Source: Liolophura sinensis | Taxonomy: Eukaryota > Mollusca > Polyplacophora > Chitonida > Chitonidae | Length of the DNA: 42,156 nucleotides | Reading direction: 5' to 3' | Assembly (NCBI RefSeq): GCF_032854445.1 | Contig: NW_027018321.1 | Location: 1-42,156 of the forward strand | Shown here: positions 11,905-23,645 of the stretch, one piece after another | Position numbering within the stretch: position 1 is the stretch's first letter | Layout: the number at the start of each line of letters is the position of its first letter | Translations under genes and position numbers: made by a program | The notes under the pieces: model-generated | Databases searched by the model: none | Told to the model about the DNA's origin: nothing | What the model saw: only the letters and a program-made list of their open reading frames with translations

Positions 11905-12452
11905 GGGTCAGTGTTTAATTGTACTTTTTACAGCAGACTGTATCAAGTACCTTGTGTTTTTTATATACAAATGGTGTGGTTTTTCAACATGTAGATAAAG
12001 ACATTGAGTTTGTCTTCGACTTAGAAGTAAGACAATTGCTGGATGAGTTAAATGGGCTTGGCCCAAAGATTTGACGTCTTCTGGGCTACCGAAGGGCACA
12101 TAACTTATAATCAAAAGTTGAATATAGTAATGACCAGTCGCGATATTACATAGTAAATGTAGCCGAATTGAATTAGCAAAAAGCCCAGGCAAAAATCCAA
12201 AAGTGGAAAAACTGTTCCAATGCTGCTGGTAAGAGGCTAATCCGACGTATTTTGTGACGAGAAATCGAATGGTGCAAACCGCGTTGCTCTCCGACCAACA
12301 CTTATGGCTGTAGCTACAATTGAATGAGCATTTATGTGAAAATCACGTGACCAGCAACGGCTCTTACTCCATGGAAACCAAGGAAATTTGCAATTTTTCA
12401 ACAGCTGGAGATGCCTGGCCCAATTGCGCATCTTTTGGCACCTTATTGATGT
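11905..12452 (+). repeat. Reference short monomer (548 bp)
   Basis: This is a clean copy used to describe the unit. In order it holds: a pyrimidine tract ending in ACAG (to 11933), resembling a 3' splice site; GTAAG at 12027-12031; a small inverted repeat TGGGC-TTG-GCCCA at 12053-12065; GACGTC at 12073-12078; TCGCGA at 12138-12143; the segment duplicated in long monomers (parental core 12168-12274); GGTAAG at 12228-12233, which reads GATAAG in many other copies; CACGTG at 12344-12349; CCATGG at 12369-12374; and CAGCTG at 12402-12407. The neighbouring monomer 11357-11904 has 16 CpG dinucleotides by hand count, nearly all in the middle of the unit. The first 110 bp have none. I see no RNA polymerase III boxes, no tRNA or rRNA similarity and no terminal inverted repeats. 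Confidence 0.93.
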
Positions 12453-13370
12453 GGGTCAGTGTTTAATTATACTTTTTACAGCAGACTGTATCAAGTACCT
12501 TGTGTTTTTTATATACAAATGGTGTGGTTTTTCAACATGTAGATAAAGACATTGAGTTTGTCTTCGACTTAGAAGTAAGACAATTGCTGGATGAGTTAAA
12601 TGGGCTTGGCCCAAAGATTTGACGTCTTCTGGGCTACCGAAGGGCACATAACTTTTAATCAAAAGTTGAATATAGTAATGACCAGTCGCGATATTACATA
12701 GTAAATGTAGCCGAATTGAATTAGCAAAAAGCCCAGGCAAAAATCCAAAAGTGGAAAAACAGTTCCAATGCTGCTGGTAAGAGGCTAATCCGACGTATTT
12801 TGTGACGAGAAATCGAATGGTGCAAACCGCGTTGCTCTCCGACCAACACTTATGGCTGTAGCTACAATTTAATGAGCATTTATGTGAAAATCACGTGCCT
12901 AACAACGGCTCTTACTCCATGGAAACCAATTAAATTTGCAATTTTTCAACAGCTGGAGATGCCTGGCCCAATTGCGCATCTTTTGGCACCTTATTGATGT
13001 GGGTCAGTGTTTAATTATACTTTTTACAGCAGACTGTATCAAGTACCTTGTGTTTTTTATATACAAATGGTGTGGTTTTTCAACATGTAGATAAAGACAT
13101 TGAGTTTGTCTTCGACTTAGAAGTAAGACAATTGCTGGATGAGTTAAATGGGCTTGGCCCAAAGATTTGACGTCTTCTGGGCTACCGAAGGGCACATAAC
13201 TTATAATCAAAAGTTGATTATAGTAATGACCAGTCGCGATATTACATAGTAAATGTAGCCGAATTGAATTAGCAAAAAGCCCAGGCAAAAATCCCAAAGT
13301 GGAAAAACTGTTTCAATGCTGCTGATAAGAGGCTAATCCGACGTATTTTGTGACGAGAAATCCAATGGTG

Positions 13371-13489
13371 ACGAGAAATCGAATTGAATTAGCAAAAAGC
13401 CCAGGCAAAAATCCAAAGTGGAAAAACTGTTCCAATGCTGCTGATAAGAGGCTAATCCGACGTACTTTGTGACGAGAAATCGAATGGTG
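13371..13489 (+). repeat. 120-bp internal duplication, long monomer 13001-13669
   Basis: Same subtype as the insert at 8749-8868, including GTACTTTGTG. It is one base shorter because AAATCCAAAG replaces AAATCCCAAAG. The monomer also has nearby single-base insertions (GGCCTGTAGC, TATGTTGAAAATC) near 13523 and 13553. Confidence 0.94.
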
Positions 13490-15682
13490 CAAACCGCGTT
13501 GCTCTCCGACCAATACTTTTGGCCTGTAGCGACAATTGAATGAGCATTTATGTTGAAAATCACGTGACCAGCAACGGCTCTTACTCCATGGAAACCAAGG
13601 AAATTTGCAATTTTTCAACAGCTGGAGATGCCTGGCCCAATTGCGCATCTTTTGGAACTTTATTGATGTGGGTCAGTGTTCAATTGTACTTTTTACAGCA
13701 GACTGTATCAAGTACCTTGTTGTTTTTACATACAAATGGTGTGGTTTTTCAACATGTAGATAAAGACATTGAGTTTGTCTTCGACTTAGAAGTAAGACAA
13801 TTGCTGGATGAGTTAAATGGGCTTGGCCCAAAGATTTGACGTCTTCTGGGCTACCGAAGGGCACATAACTTATAATCAAAAGTTGAATATAATAATGACC
13901 AGTCGCGATATTACATAGTAAATGTAGCCGAATTGAATTAGCAAAAAGCCCAGGCAAAAATCCAAAAGTGGAAAAACTGTTCCAATGCTGCTGATAAGAG
14001 GCTAATCCGACGTATTTTGTGACGAGAAATCCAATGGTGCAAACCGCGTTGCTCTCCGACCAATACTTTTGGCTGTAGCGACAATTGAATGAGCATTTAT
14101 GTGAAAATCACGTGCCTAACAACGGCTCTTACTCCATGGAAACCAAGGAAATTTGCAATTTTTCAACAGCTGGAGATGCCTGGCCCAATTGCGCATCTTT
14201 TGGCACCTTATTGATGTGGGTCAGTGTTCAATTGTACTTTTTACAGCAGACTGTATCAAGTACCTTGTTGTTTTTATATACAAATGGTGTGGTTTTTCAA
14301 CATGTAGATAAAGACATTGAGTTTGTCTTCGACTTAGAAATAAGACAATTGCTGGATGAGTTAAATGGGCTTGGCCCAAACATTTGACGTCTTCTGGGCT
14401 ACCGAAGGGCACATAACTTTTAATCAAAAGTTGAATATAGTAATGACCAGTCGCGATATTACATAGTAAATGTAGCCGAATTGAATTAGCAAAAAGCCCA
14501 GGCAAAAATCCAAAAGTGGAAAAACAGTTCCAATGCTGCTGGTAAGAGGCTAATCCGACGTATTTTGTGACGAGAAATCGAATGGTGCAAACCGCGTTGC
14601 TCTCCGACCAACACTTATGGCTGTAGCTACAATTTAATGAGCATTTATGTGAAAATCACGTGCCTAACAACGGCTCTTACTCCATGGAAACCAAGGAAAT
14701 TTGCAATTTTTCAACAGCTGGAGATGCCTGGCCCAATTGCGCATCTTTTGGCACCTTATTGATGTGGGTCAGTGTTTAATTGTACTTTTTACAGCAGACT
14801 GTATCAAGTACCTTGTGTTTTTTATATACAAATGGTGTGGTTTTTCAACATGTAGATAAAGACATTGAGTTTGTCTTCGACTTAGAAGTAAGACAATTGC
14901 TGGATGAGTTAAATGGGCTTGGCCCAAAGATTTGACGTCTTCTGGGCTACCGAAGGGCACATAACTTATAATCAAAAGTTGAATATAGTAATGACCAGTC
15001 GCGATATTACATAGTGAATGTAGCCGAATTGAATTAGCAAAAAGCCCAGGCAAAAATCCCAAAGTGGAAAAACTGTTCCAATGCTGCTGGTAAGAGGCTA
15101 ATCCGACGTATTTTGTGACGAGAAATCGAATGGTGCAAACCGCGTTGCTCTCCGACCAATACTTTTGGCTGTAGCGACAATTGAATGAGCATTTATGTGA
15201 AAATCACGTGCCTAACAACGGCTCTTACTCCAAGGGAACCAAGGAAATTTGCAATTTTTCAACAGCTGGAGATGCCTGGCCCAATTGCGCATCTTTTGGC
15301 ACCTTATTGATGTGGGTCAGTGTTTAATTATACTTTTTACAGCAGACTGTATCAAGTACCTTGTGTTTTTTATATACAAATGGTGTGGTTTTTCAACATG
15401 TAGATAAAGACATTGAGTTTGTCTTCGACTTAGAAGTAAGACAATTGCTGGATGAGTTAAATGGGCTTGGCCCAAAGATTTGACGTCTTCTGGGCTACCG
15501 AAGGGCACATAACTTATAATCAAAAGTTGATTATAGTAATGACCAGTCGCGATATTACATAGTAAATGTAGCCGAATTGAATTAGCAAAAAGCCCAGGCA
15601 AAAATCCAAAGTGGAAAAACTGTTTCAATGCTGCTGATAAGAGGCTAATCCGACGTATTTTGTGACGAGAAATCCAATGGTG

Positions 15683-15802
15683 ACGAGAAATCGAATTGAA
15701 TTAGCAAAAAGCCCAGGCAAAAATCCCAAAGTGGGAAAACTGTTCCAATGCTGCTGATAAGAGGCTAATCCGCCGTATTTTGTGACGAGAAATCCAATGG
15801 TG
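15683..15802 (+). repeat. 120-bp internal duplication, long monomer 15314-15980
   Basis: Both arms carry CCAATGG, and the inserted arm has GTGGGAAAAC and CCGCCG. Downstream of the insert the unit follows the pattern of the copy at 19392 (CCAATGG, AATACTTTTGG, CACGTGCCTAAC). This is where similarity to the preceding 4.63-kb block ends. Confidence 0.94.
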
Positions 15803-17090
15803 CAAACCGCGTTGCTCTCCGACCAATACTTTTGGCTGTAGCGACAATTGAATGAGCATTTATGTGAAAATCACGTGCCTAACAACGGCTCTTACTCCAT
15901 GGAAACCAAGGAAATTTGCAATTTTTCAACAGCTGGAGATGCCTGGCCCAATTGCGCATCTTTTGGCACCTTATTGATGTGGGTCAGTGTTCAATTGTAC
16001 TTTTTACAGCAGACTGTATCAAGTACCTTGTTGTTTTTATATACAAATGGTGTGGTTTTTCAACATGTAGATAAAGACATTGAGTTTGTCTTCGACTTAG
16101 AAATAAGACAATTGCTGGATGAGTTAAATGGGCTTGGCCCAAAGATTTGACGTCTTCTGGGCTACCGAAGGGCACATAACTTATAATCAAAAGTTGAATA
16201 TAGTAATGACCAGTCGCGATATTACAAAGTAAATGTAGCCGAATTGAATTAGCAAAAAGCCCAGGCAAAAATCCAAAAGTGGAAAAACTGTTCCAATGCT
16301 GCTGGTAAGAGGCTAAACCGACGTATTTTGTGACGAGAAATCGAATGGTGCAAACCGCGTTGCTCTCCGACCAACACTTATGGCTGTAGCGACAATTGAA
16401 TGAGCATTTATGTGAAAATCACGTGCCTAGCAACGGCTCTTACTCCAAGGGAACCAAGGAAATTTGCAATTTTTCAACAGCTGGAGATGCCTGGCCCAAT
16501 TGCGCATCTTTTGGCACCTTATTGATGTGGGTCAGTGTTTAATTATACATTTTACAGCAGACTGTATCAAGTACCTTGTGTTTTTTATATACAAATGGTG
16601 TCGTTTTTCAACATGTAGATAAAGACATTGAGTTTGTCTTCGACTTAGAAGTAAGACAATTGCTGGATGAGTTAAATGGGCTTGGCCCAAAGATTTGACG
16701 TCTTCTGGGCTACCGAAGGGCACATAACTTATAATCAAAAGTTGATTATAGTAATGACCAGTCGCGATATTACATAGTAAATGTAGCCGAATTGAATTAG
16801 CAAAAAGCCCAGGCAAAAATCCAAAAGTGGAAAAACTGTTCCAATGCTGCTGACAAGAGGCTAATCTGACGTATTTTGTGACGAGAAATCGAATGGTGCA
16901 AACCGCGTTGCTCTCCGACCAATACTTTTGGCTGTAGCGACAATTGAATGAGCATTTATGTGAAAATTACGTGACCAGCAACCGCTCTTACTCCATGGAA
17001 ACCAAGGAAATTTGCAATTTTTCAACAGCTGGAGATGCCTGGCCCAATTGCGCATCTTTTGGCACCTTATTGATGTGGGTCAGTGTTTAA
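15770..17090 (+). repeat. Recurring block, copy 1 (offsets 3960 and 24833 bp)
   Basis: It shares with 19730-21050 the variants GAAATAAGAC, ACAAAGTAAATG, CACGTGCCTAGC, CCAAGGGAACC, GCTGACAAGAGG, AATCTGACG, AAAATTACGTGACC and AACCGCTC. Private changes here are GGCTAAACCG, TACATTTTACAG and GGTGTCGTTTTTC. Confidence 0.88.
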
Positions 17091-17095
17091 TTGTA

Positions 17096-17106
17096 CTTTT
17101 CTTTTT
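17096..17106 (+). repeat. 5-bp insertion in the pyrimidine tract
   Basis: The tract reads TACTTTTCTTTTTACAG instead of TACTTTTTACAG, lengthening monomer 17077-17629 to 553 bp. The equivalent copy at 21037 lacks it. It looks like replication slippage within the T-rich run. Confidence 0.88.
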
Positions 17107-19094
17107 ACAGCAGACTGTATCAAGTACCTTGTGTTTTTTATATACAAATGGTGTGGTTTTTCAACATGTAGATAAAGACATTGAGTTTGTCTTCGACTTA
17201 GAAGTAAGACAATTGCTGGATGAGTTAAATGGGCTTGGCCCAAAGATTTGACGTCTTCTGGGCTACCGAAGGGCACATAACTTATAATCAAAAGTTGATT
17301 ATAGTAATGACCAGTCGCGATATTACATAGTAAATGTAGCCGAATTGAATTAGCAAAAAGCCCAGGCAAAAATCCCAAAGTGGAAAAAACTGTTCCAATG
17401 CTGCTGATAAGAGGCTAATCCGACGTATTTTGTGACGAGAAATCGAATGGTGCAAACCGCGTTGCTCTCCGACCAACACTTATGGCTGTAGCTACAATTG
17501 AATGAGCATTTATGTGAAAATCACGTGACCAGCAACGGCTCTTACTCTATGGAAACCAAGGAAATTTGCAATTTTTCAACAGCTGGAGATGCCTGGCCCA
17601 ATGCGCATCTTTTGGCACCTTATTGATGTGGGTCAGTGTTTAATTATACTTTTTACAGCAGACTGTATCAAGTACCTTGTGTTTTTTATATACAAATGGT
17701 GTGGTTTTTCAACATGTAGATAAAGACATTGAGTTTGTCTTCGACTTACAAGTAAGACAATTGCTGGATGAGTTAAATGGGCTTGGCCCAAAGATTTGAC
17801 GTCTTCTGGGCTACCGAAGGGCACATAACTTATAATCAAAAGTTGAATATAGTAATGACCAGTCGCGATATTACATAGTAAATGTAGCCGAATTGAATTA
17901 GCAAAAAGCCCAGGCAAAAATCCAAAAGTGGAAAAAACTGTTCCAATGCTGCTGGTAAGAGGCTAATCCGACGTATTTTGTGACGAGAAATCGAATGGTG
18001 CAAACCGCGTTGCTCTCCGACCAACACTTATGGCTGTAGCTACAATTGAATGAGCATTTATGTGAAAATCACGTGCCTAACAACGGCTCTTACTCATGAA
18101 ACCAAAGAAATTTGCAATTTTTCAACAGCTGGAGATGCCTGGCCCAATTGCGCATCTTTTGGCACCTTATTGATGTGGGTCAGTGTTTAATTGTACTTTT
18201 TACAGCAGACTGTATCAAGTACCTTGTGTTTTTTATATACAAATGGTGTGGTTTTTCAACATGTAGATAAAGACATTAAGTTTGTCTTCGACTTAGAAGT
18301 AAGACAATTGCTGGATGAGTTAAATGGGCTTGGCCAAAGATTTGACGTCTTCTGGGCTACCGAAGGGCACATAACTTATAATCAAAAGTTGAATATAGTA
18401 ATGACCAGTCGCGATATTACATAGTGAATGTAGCCGAATTGAATTAGCAAAAAGCCCAGGCAAAAATCCCAAAGTGGAAAAAACTGTTCCAATGCTGCTG
18501 GTAAGAGGCTAATCCGACGTATTTTGTGACGAGAAATCGAATGGTGCAAACCGCGTTGCTCTCCGACCAATACTTTTGGCTGTAGCGACAATTGAATGAG
18601 CATTTATGTGAAAATCACGTGCCTAACAACGGCTCTTACTCCAAGGGAACCAAGGAAATTTGCAATTTTTCAACAGCTGAGATGCCTGGCCCAATTGCGC
18701 ATCTTTTGGCACCTTATTGATGTGGGTCAGTGTTTAATTATACTTTTTACAGCAGACTGTATCAAGTACCTTGTGTTTTTTATATACAAATGGTGTGGTT
18801 TTTCAACATGTAGAATAAAGACATTGAGTTTGTCTTCGACTTAGAAGTAAGACAATTGCTGGATGAGTTAAATGGGCTTGGCCCAAAGATTTGACGTCTT
18901 CTGGGCTACCGAAGGGCACATAACTTATAATCAAAAGTTGATTATAGTAATGACCAGTCGCGATATTACATAGTAAATGTAGCCGAATTGAATTAGCAAA
19001 AAGCCCAGGCAAAAATCCCAAAGTGGAAAAACTGTTTCAATGCTGCTGATAAGAGGCTAATCCGACGTATTTTGTGACGAGAAATCCAATGGTG

Positions 19095-19214
19095 ACGAGA
19101 AATCGAATTGAATTAGCAAAAAGCCCAAGCAAAAATCCCAAAGTGGAAAAACTGTTCCAATGCTGCTGATAAGAGGCTAATCCGACGTATTTTGTGACGA
19201 GAAATCGAATGGTG
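19095..19214 (+). repeat. 120-bp internal duplication, long monomer 18724-19391
   Basis: Standard junction and CCAATGG/CTGTTTC upstream arm. The inserted arm carries the private variant CCCAAGCAAAAATCCC. The monomer has an extra A in TAGAATAAAG and lacks one T in TCTTTGGAAC, both single-base indels. Confidence 0.94.
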
Positions 19215-19729
19215 CAAACCGCGTTGCTCTCCGACCAATACTTTTGGCTGTAGCGACAATTGAATGAGCATTTATGTGAAAATCACGTGACCAGCAACGG
19301 CTCTTACTCCATGGAAACCAAGGAAATTTGCAATTTTTCAACAGCTGGAGATGCCTGGCCCAATTGCGCATCTTTGGAACTTTATTGATGTGGGTCAGTG
19401 TTCAATTGTACTTTTTACAGCAGACTGTATCAAGTACCTTGTTGTTTTTTATATACAAATGGTGTGGTTTTTCAACATGTAGATAAAGACATTGAGTTTG
19501 TCTTCGACTTAGAAGTAAGACAATTGCTGGATGAGTTAAATGGGCTTGGCCCAAAGATTTGACGTCTTCTGGGCTACCGAAGGGCACATAACTTATAATC
19601 AAAAGTTGAATATAGTAATGACCAGTCGCGATATTACATAGTAAATGTAGCCGAATTGAATTAGCAAAAAGCCCAGGCAAAAATCCAAAAGTGGAAAAAC
19701 TGTTCCAATGCTGCTGATAAGAGGCTAAT

Positions 19730-21050
19730 CCGCCGTATTTTGTGACGAGAAATCCAATGGTGCAAACCGCGTTGCTCTCCGACCAATACTTTTGGCTGTA
19801 GCGACAATTGAATGAGCATTTATGTGAAAATCACGTGCCTAACAACGGCTCTTACTCCATGGAAACCAAGGAAATTTGCAATTTTTCAACAGCTGGAGAT
19901 GCCTGGCCCAATTGCGCATCTTTTGGCACCTTATTGATGTGGGTCAGTGTTCAATTGTACTTTTTACAGCAGACTGTATCAAGTACCTTGTTGTTTTTAT
20001 ATACAAATGGTGTGGTTTTTCAACATGTAGATAAAGACATTGAGTTTGTCTTCGACTTAGAAATAAGACAATTGCTGGATGAGTTAAATGGGCTTGGCCC
20101 AAAGATTTGACGTCTTCTGGGCTACCGAAGGGCACATAACTGATAATCAAAAGTTGAATATAGTAATGACCAGTCGCGATATTACAAAGTAAATGTAGCC
20201 GAATTGAATTAGCAAAAAGCCCAGGCAAAAATCCAAAAGTGGAAAAACTGTTCCAATGCTGCTGGTAAGAGGCTAATCCGACGTATTTTGTGACGAGAAA
20301 TCGAATGGTGCAAACCGCGTTGCTCTCCGACCAACACTTATGGCTGTAGCGACAATTGAATGAGCATTTATGTGAAAATCACGTGCCTAGCAACGGCTCT
20401 TACTCCAAGGGAACCAAGGAAATTTGCAATTTTTCAACAGCTGGAGATGCCTGGCCCAATTGCGCATCTTTTGGCACCTTATTGATGTGGGTCAGTGTTT
20501 AATTATACTTTTTACAGCAGACTGTATCAAGTACCTTGTGTTTTTTATATACAAATGGTGTGGTTTTTCAACATGTAGATAAAGACATTGAGTTTGTCTT
20601 CGACTTAGAAGTAAGACAATTGCTGGATGAGTTAAATGGGCTTGGCCCAAAGATTTGACGTCTTCTGGGCTACCGAAGGGCACATAACTTATAATCAAAA
20701 GTTGATTATAGTAATGACCAGTCGCGATATTACATAGTAAATGTAGCCGAATTGAATTAGCAAAAAGCCCAGGCAAAAATCCAAAAGTGGAAAAACTGTT
20801 CCAATGCTGCTGACAAGAGGCTAATCTGACGTATTTTGTGACGAGAAATCGAATGGTGCAAACCGCGTTGCTCTCCGACCAATACTTTTGGCTGTAGCGA
20901 CAATTGAATGAGCATTTATGTGAAAATTACGTGACCAGCAACCGCTCTTACTCCATGGAAACCAAGGAAATTTGCAATTTTTCAACAGCTGGAGATGCCT
21001 GGCCCAATTGCGCATCTTTTGGCACCTTATTGATGTGGGTCAGTGTTTAA
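19730..21050 (+). repeat. Recurring block, copy 2
   Basis: Nearly identical to 15770-17090 at an offset of 3960 bp, which is seven monomers including one long. The private change ACTGATAATC lies near 20140. The long monomer at 21037 follows, whereas copy 1 is followed by a short one. Confidence 0.88.
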
Positions 21051-21406
21051 TTGTACTTTTTACAGCAGACTGTATCAAGTACCTTGTGTTTTTTATATAC
21101 AAATGGTGTGGTTTTTCAACATGTAGATAAAGACATTGAGTTTGTCTTCGACTTAGAAGTAAGACAATTGCTGGATGAGTTAAATGGGCTTGGCCCAAAG
21201 ATTTGACGTCTTCTGGGCTACCGAAGGGCACATAACTTATAATCAAAAGTTGATTATAGTAATGACCAGTCGCGATATTACATAGTAAATGTAGCCGAAT
21301 TGAATTAGCAAAAAGCCCAGGCAAAAATCCCAAAGTGGAAAAACTGTTCCAATGCTGCTGATAAGAGGCTAATCCGACGTATTTTGTGACGAGAAATCGA
21401 ATGGTG

Positions 21407-21526
21407 ACGAGAAATCGAATTGAATTAGCAAAAAGCCCAGGAAAAAATCCCAAAGTGGAAAAACTGTTCCAATGCTGCTGATAAGAGGCTAATCCGACGT
21501 ATTTTGTGACGAGAAATCGAATGGTG
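21407..21526 (+). repeat. 120-bp internal duplication, long monomer 21037-21704
   Basis: The two arms are almost identical here: both read CGAATGGTG and CTGTTCC, apart from GGAAAAAATCCC against GGCAAAAATCCC. The arms of this copy are the least diverged I noticed. The following base change GCTTTCCGACC is private to this monomer. Confidence 0.93.
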
Positions 21527-22584
21527 CAAACCGCGTTGCTTTCCGACCAATACTTTTGGCTGTAGCGACAATTGAATGAGCATTTATGTGAAAATCACGT
21601 GACCAGCAACGGCTCTTACTCCATGGAAACCAAGGAAATTTGCAATTTTTCAACAGCTGGAGATGCCTGGCCCAATTCCGCATCTTTTGGCACCTTATTG
21701 ATGTGGGTCAGTGTTCAATTGTACTTTTTACAGCAGACTGTATCAAGAACCTTGTGTTTTTTATATACAAATGGTGTGGTTTTTCAACATGTAGATAAAG
21801 ACATTGAGTTTGTCTTCGACTTACAAGTAAGACAATTGCTGGATGAGTTAAATGGGCTTGGCCCAAAGATTTGACGTCTTCTGGGCTACCGAAGGGCACA
21901 TAACTTATAATCAAAAGTTGATTATAGTAATGACCAGTCGCGATATTACATAGTAAATGTAGCCGAATTGAATTAGCAAAAAGCCCAGGCAAAAATCCCA
22001 AAGTGGAAAAACTGTTCCAATGCTGCTGATAAGAGGCTAATCCGACGTATTTTGTGACGAGAAATCGAATGGTGCAAACCGCGTTGCTCTCCGACCAATA
22101 CTTTTGGCTGTAGCGACAATTGAATGAGCATTTATGTGAAAATCACGTGCCTAACAACGGCTCTTACTCCATGGAAACCAAGGAAATTTGCAATTTTTCA
22201 ACAGCTGGAGATGCCTGGCCCAATTGCGCATCTTTTGGCACCTTATTGATGTGGGTCAGTGTTTAATTGTACTTTTTACAGCAGACTGTATTAAGTACTT
22301 TGTGTTTTTTATATACAAATGGTGTGGTTTTTCAACATGTAGAAAAAGACATTGAGTTTGTCTTCGACTTAGAAGTAAGACAATTGCTGGATGAGTTAAA
22401 TGGGCTTGGCCCAAAGATTTGACGTCTTCTGGGCTACCGAAGGGCACATAACTTATAATCAAAAGTTGAATATAGTAATGACCAGTCGCGATATTACATA
22501 GTAAATGTAGCCGAATTGAATTAGCAAAAAGCCCAGGCAAAAATCCCAAAGTGGAAAAACTGTTCCAATGCAGCTGATAAGAGG

Positions 22585-23645
22585 CTAATCCGCCGTATTT
22601 TGTGACGAGAAATCGAATGGTGCAAACCGCGTTGCTCTCCGACCAACACTTATGGCTGTAGCTACAATTGAATGAGCATTTATGTGAAAATCACGTGACC
22701 AGCAACGGCTCTTACTCCATGGAAACCAAGGAAATTTGCAATTTTTCAACAGCTGGAGATGCCTGGCCCAATTGCGCATCTTTTGGCACCTTATTGATGT
22801 GGGTCAGTGTTTAATTATACTTTTTACAGCAGACTGTATCAAGTACCTTGTGTTTTTTATGTACAAATGGTGTGGTTTTTCAACATGTAGATAAAGACAT
22901 TGAGTTTGTCTTCGACTTACAAGTAAGACAATTGCTGGATGAGTTAAATGGGCTTGGCCCAAAGATTTGACGTCTTCTGGGCTACCGAAGGGCACATAAC
23001 TTATAATCAAAAGTTGAATATAGTAATGACCAGTCGCGATATTACATAGTAAATGTAGCCGAATTGAATTAGCAAAAAGCCCAGGCAAAAATCCAAAAGT
23101 GGAAAAACTGTTCCAATGCTGCTGGTAAGAGGCTAATCCGACGTATTTTGTGACGAGAAATCGAATGGTGCAAACCGCGTTGCTCTCCGACCAACACTTA
23201 TGGCTGTAGCTACAATTGAATGAGCATTTATGTGAAAATCACGTGCCTAACAACGGCTCTTACTCCATGGAAACCAAAGAAATTTGCAATTTTTCAACAG
23301 CTGGAGATGCCTGGCCCAATTGCGCATCTTTTGGCACCTTATTGATGTGGGTCAGTGTTTAATTGTACTTTTTACAGCAGACTGTATCAAGTACCTTGTG
23401 TTTTTCATATACAAATGGTGTGGTTTTTCAACATGTAGATAAAGACATTGAGTTTGTCTTCGACTTAGAAGTAAGACAATTGCTGGATGAGTTAAATGGG
23501 CTTGGCCCAAAGATTTGACGTCTTCTGGGCTACCGAAGGGCACATAACTTATAATCAAAAGTTGATTATAGTAATGACCAGTCGCGATATTACATAGTAA
23601 ATGTAGCCGAATTGAATTAGCAAAAAGCCCAGGCAAAAATCCCAA
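22585..23645 (+). repeat. Recurring block, offset 12416 bp to 35001
   Basis: Its order of variants (CTTACAAGTAAG, then CCAAAGAAATTTGC, then TTTTTCATATAC, then GATTATAG) is the same as at 35001-36061. CTTACAAGTAAG and AAAGAAATTT also recur together at about 17750-18110. The later TTTTTCATATAC does not follow there. Confidence 0.82.

Larger units (their letters stand above)
11357..15980 (+). repeat. 4.63-kb higher-order block, copy 2 (8 monomers)
   Basis: This is the tandem copy of 6730-11356; for example CCAAACATTTG recurs 4626 bp downstream of its counterpart. The last long monomer (15314) differs from its partner (10688) only in the inserted arm and what follows. The duplication breakpoint therefore lies within, or close to, the 120-bp duplicated segment. 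Confidence 0.9.

Noticed and set aside
12010-12030. CENP-B box candidate around TTCGACTTAGAAG
   Set aside because: TTCG and an A are present, but the required CGGG part of the motif is missing, so this is not a match.
12053-12065. TGGGC-TTG-GCCCA hairpin as a terminator or structural RNA
   Set aside because: A five-base-pair stem with a three-base loop is too weak to call, and no T-run follows.
12257-12300. RNA polymerase III promoter or tRNA-derived origin
   Set aside because: I found no A-box or B-box (GGTTCGANNCC) and no cloverleaf-like arms; AAATCGAATGG is only a superficial resemblance.
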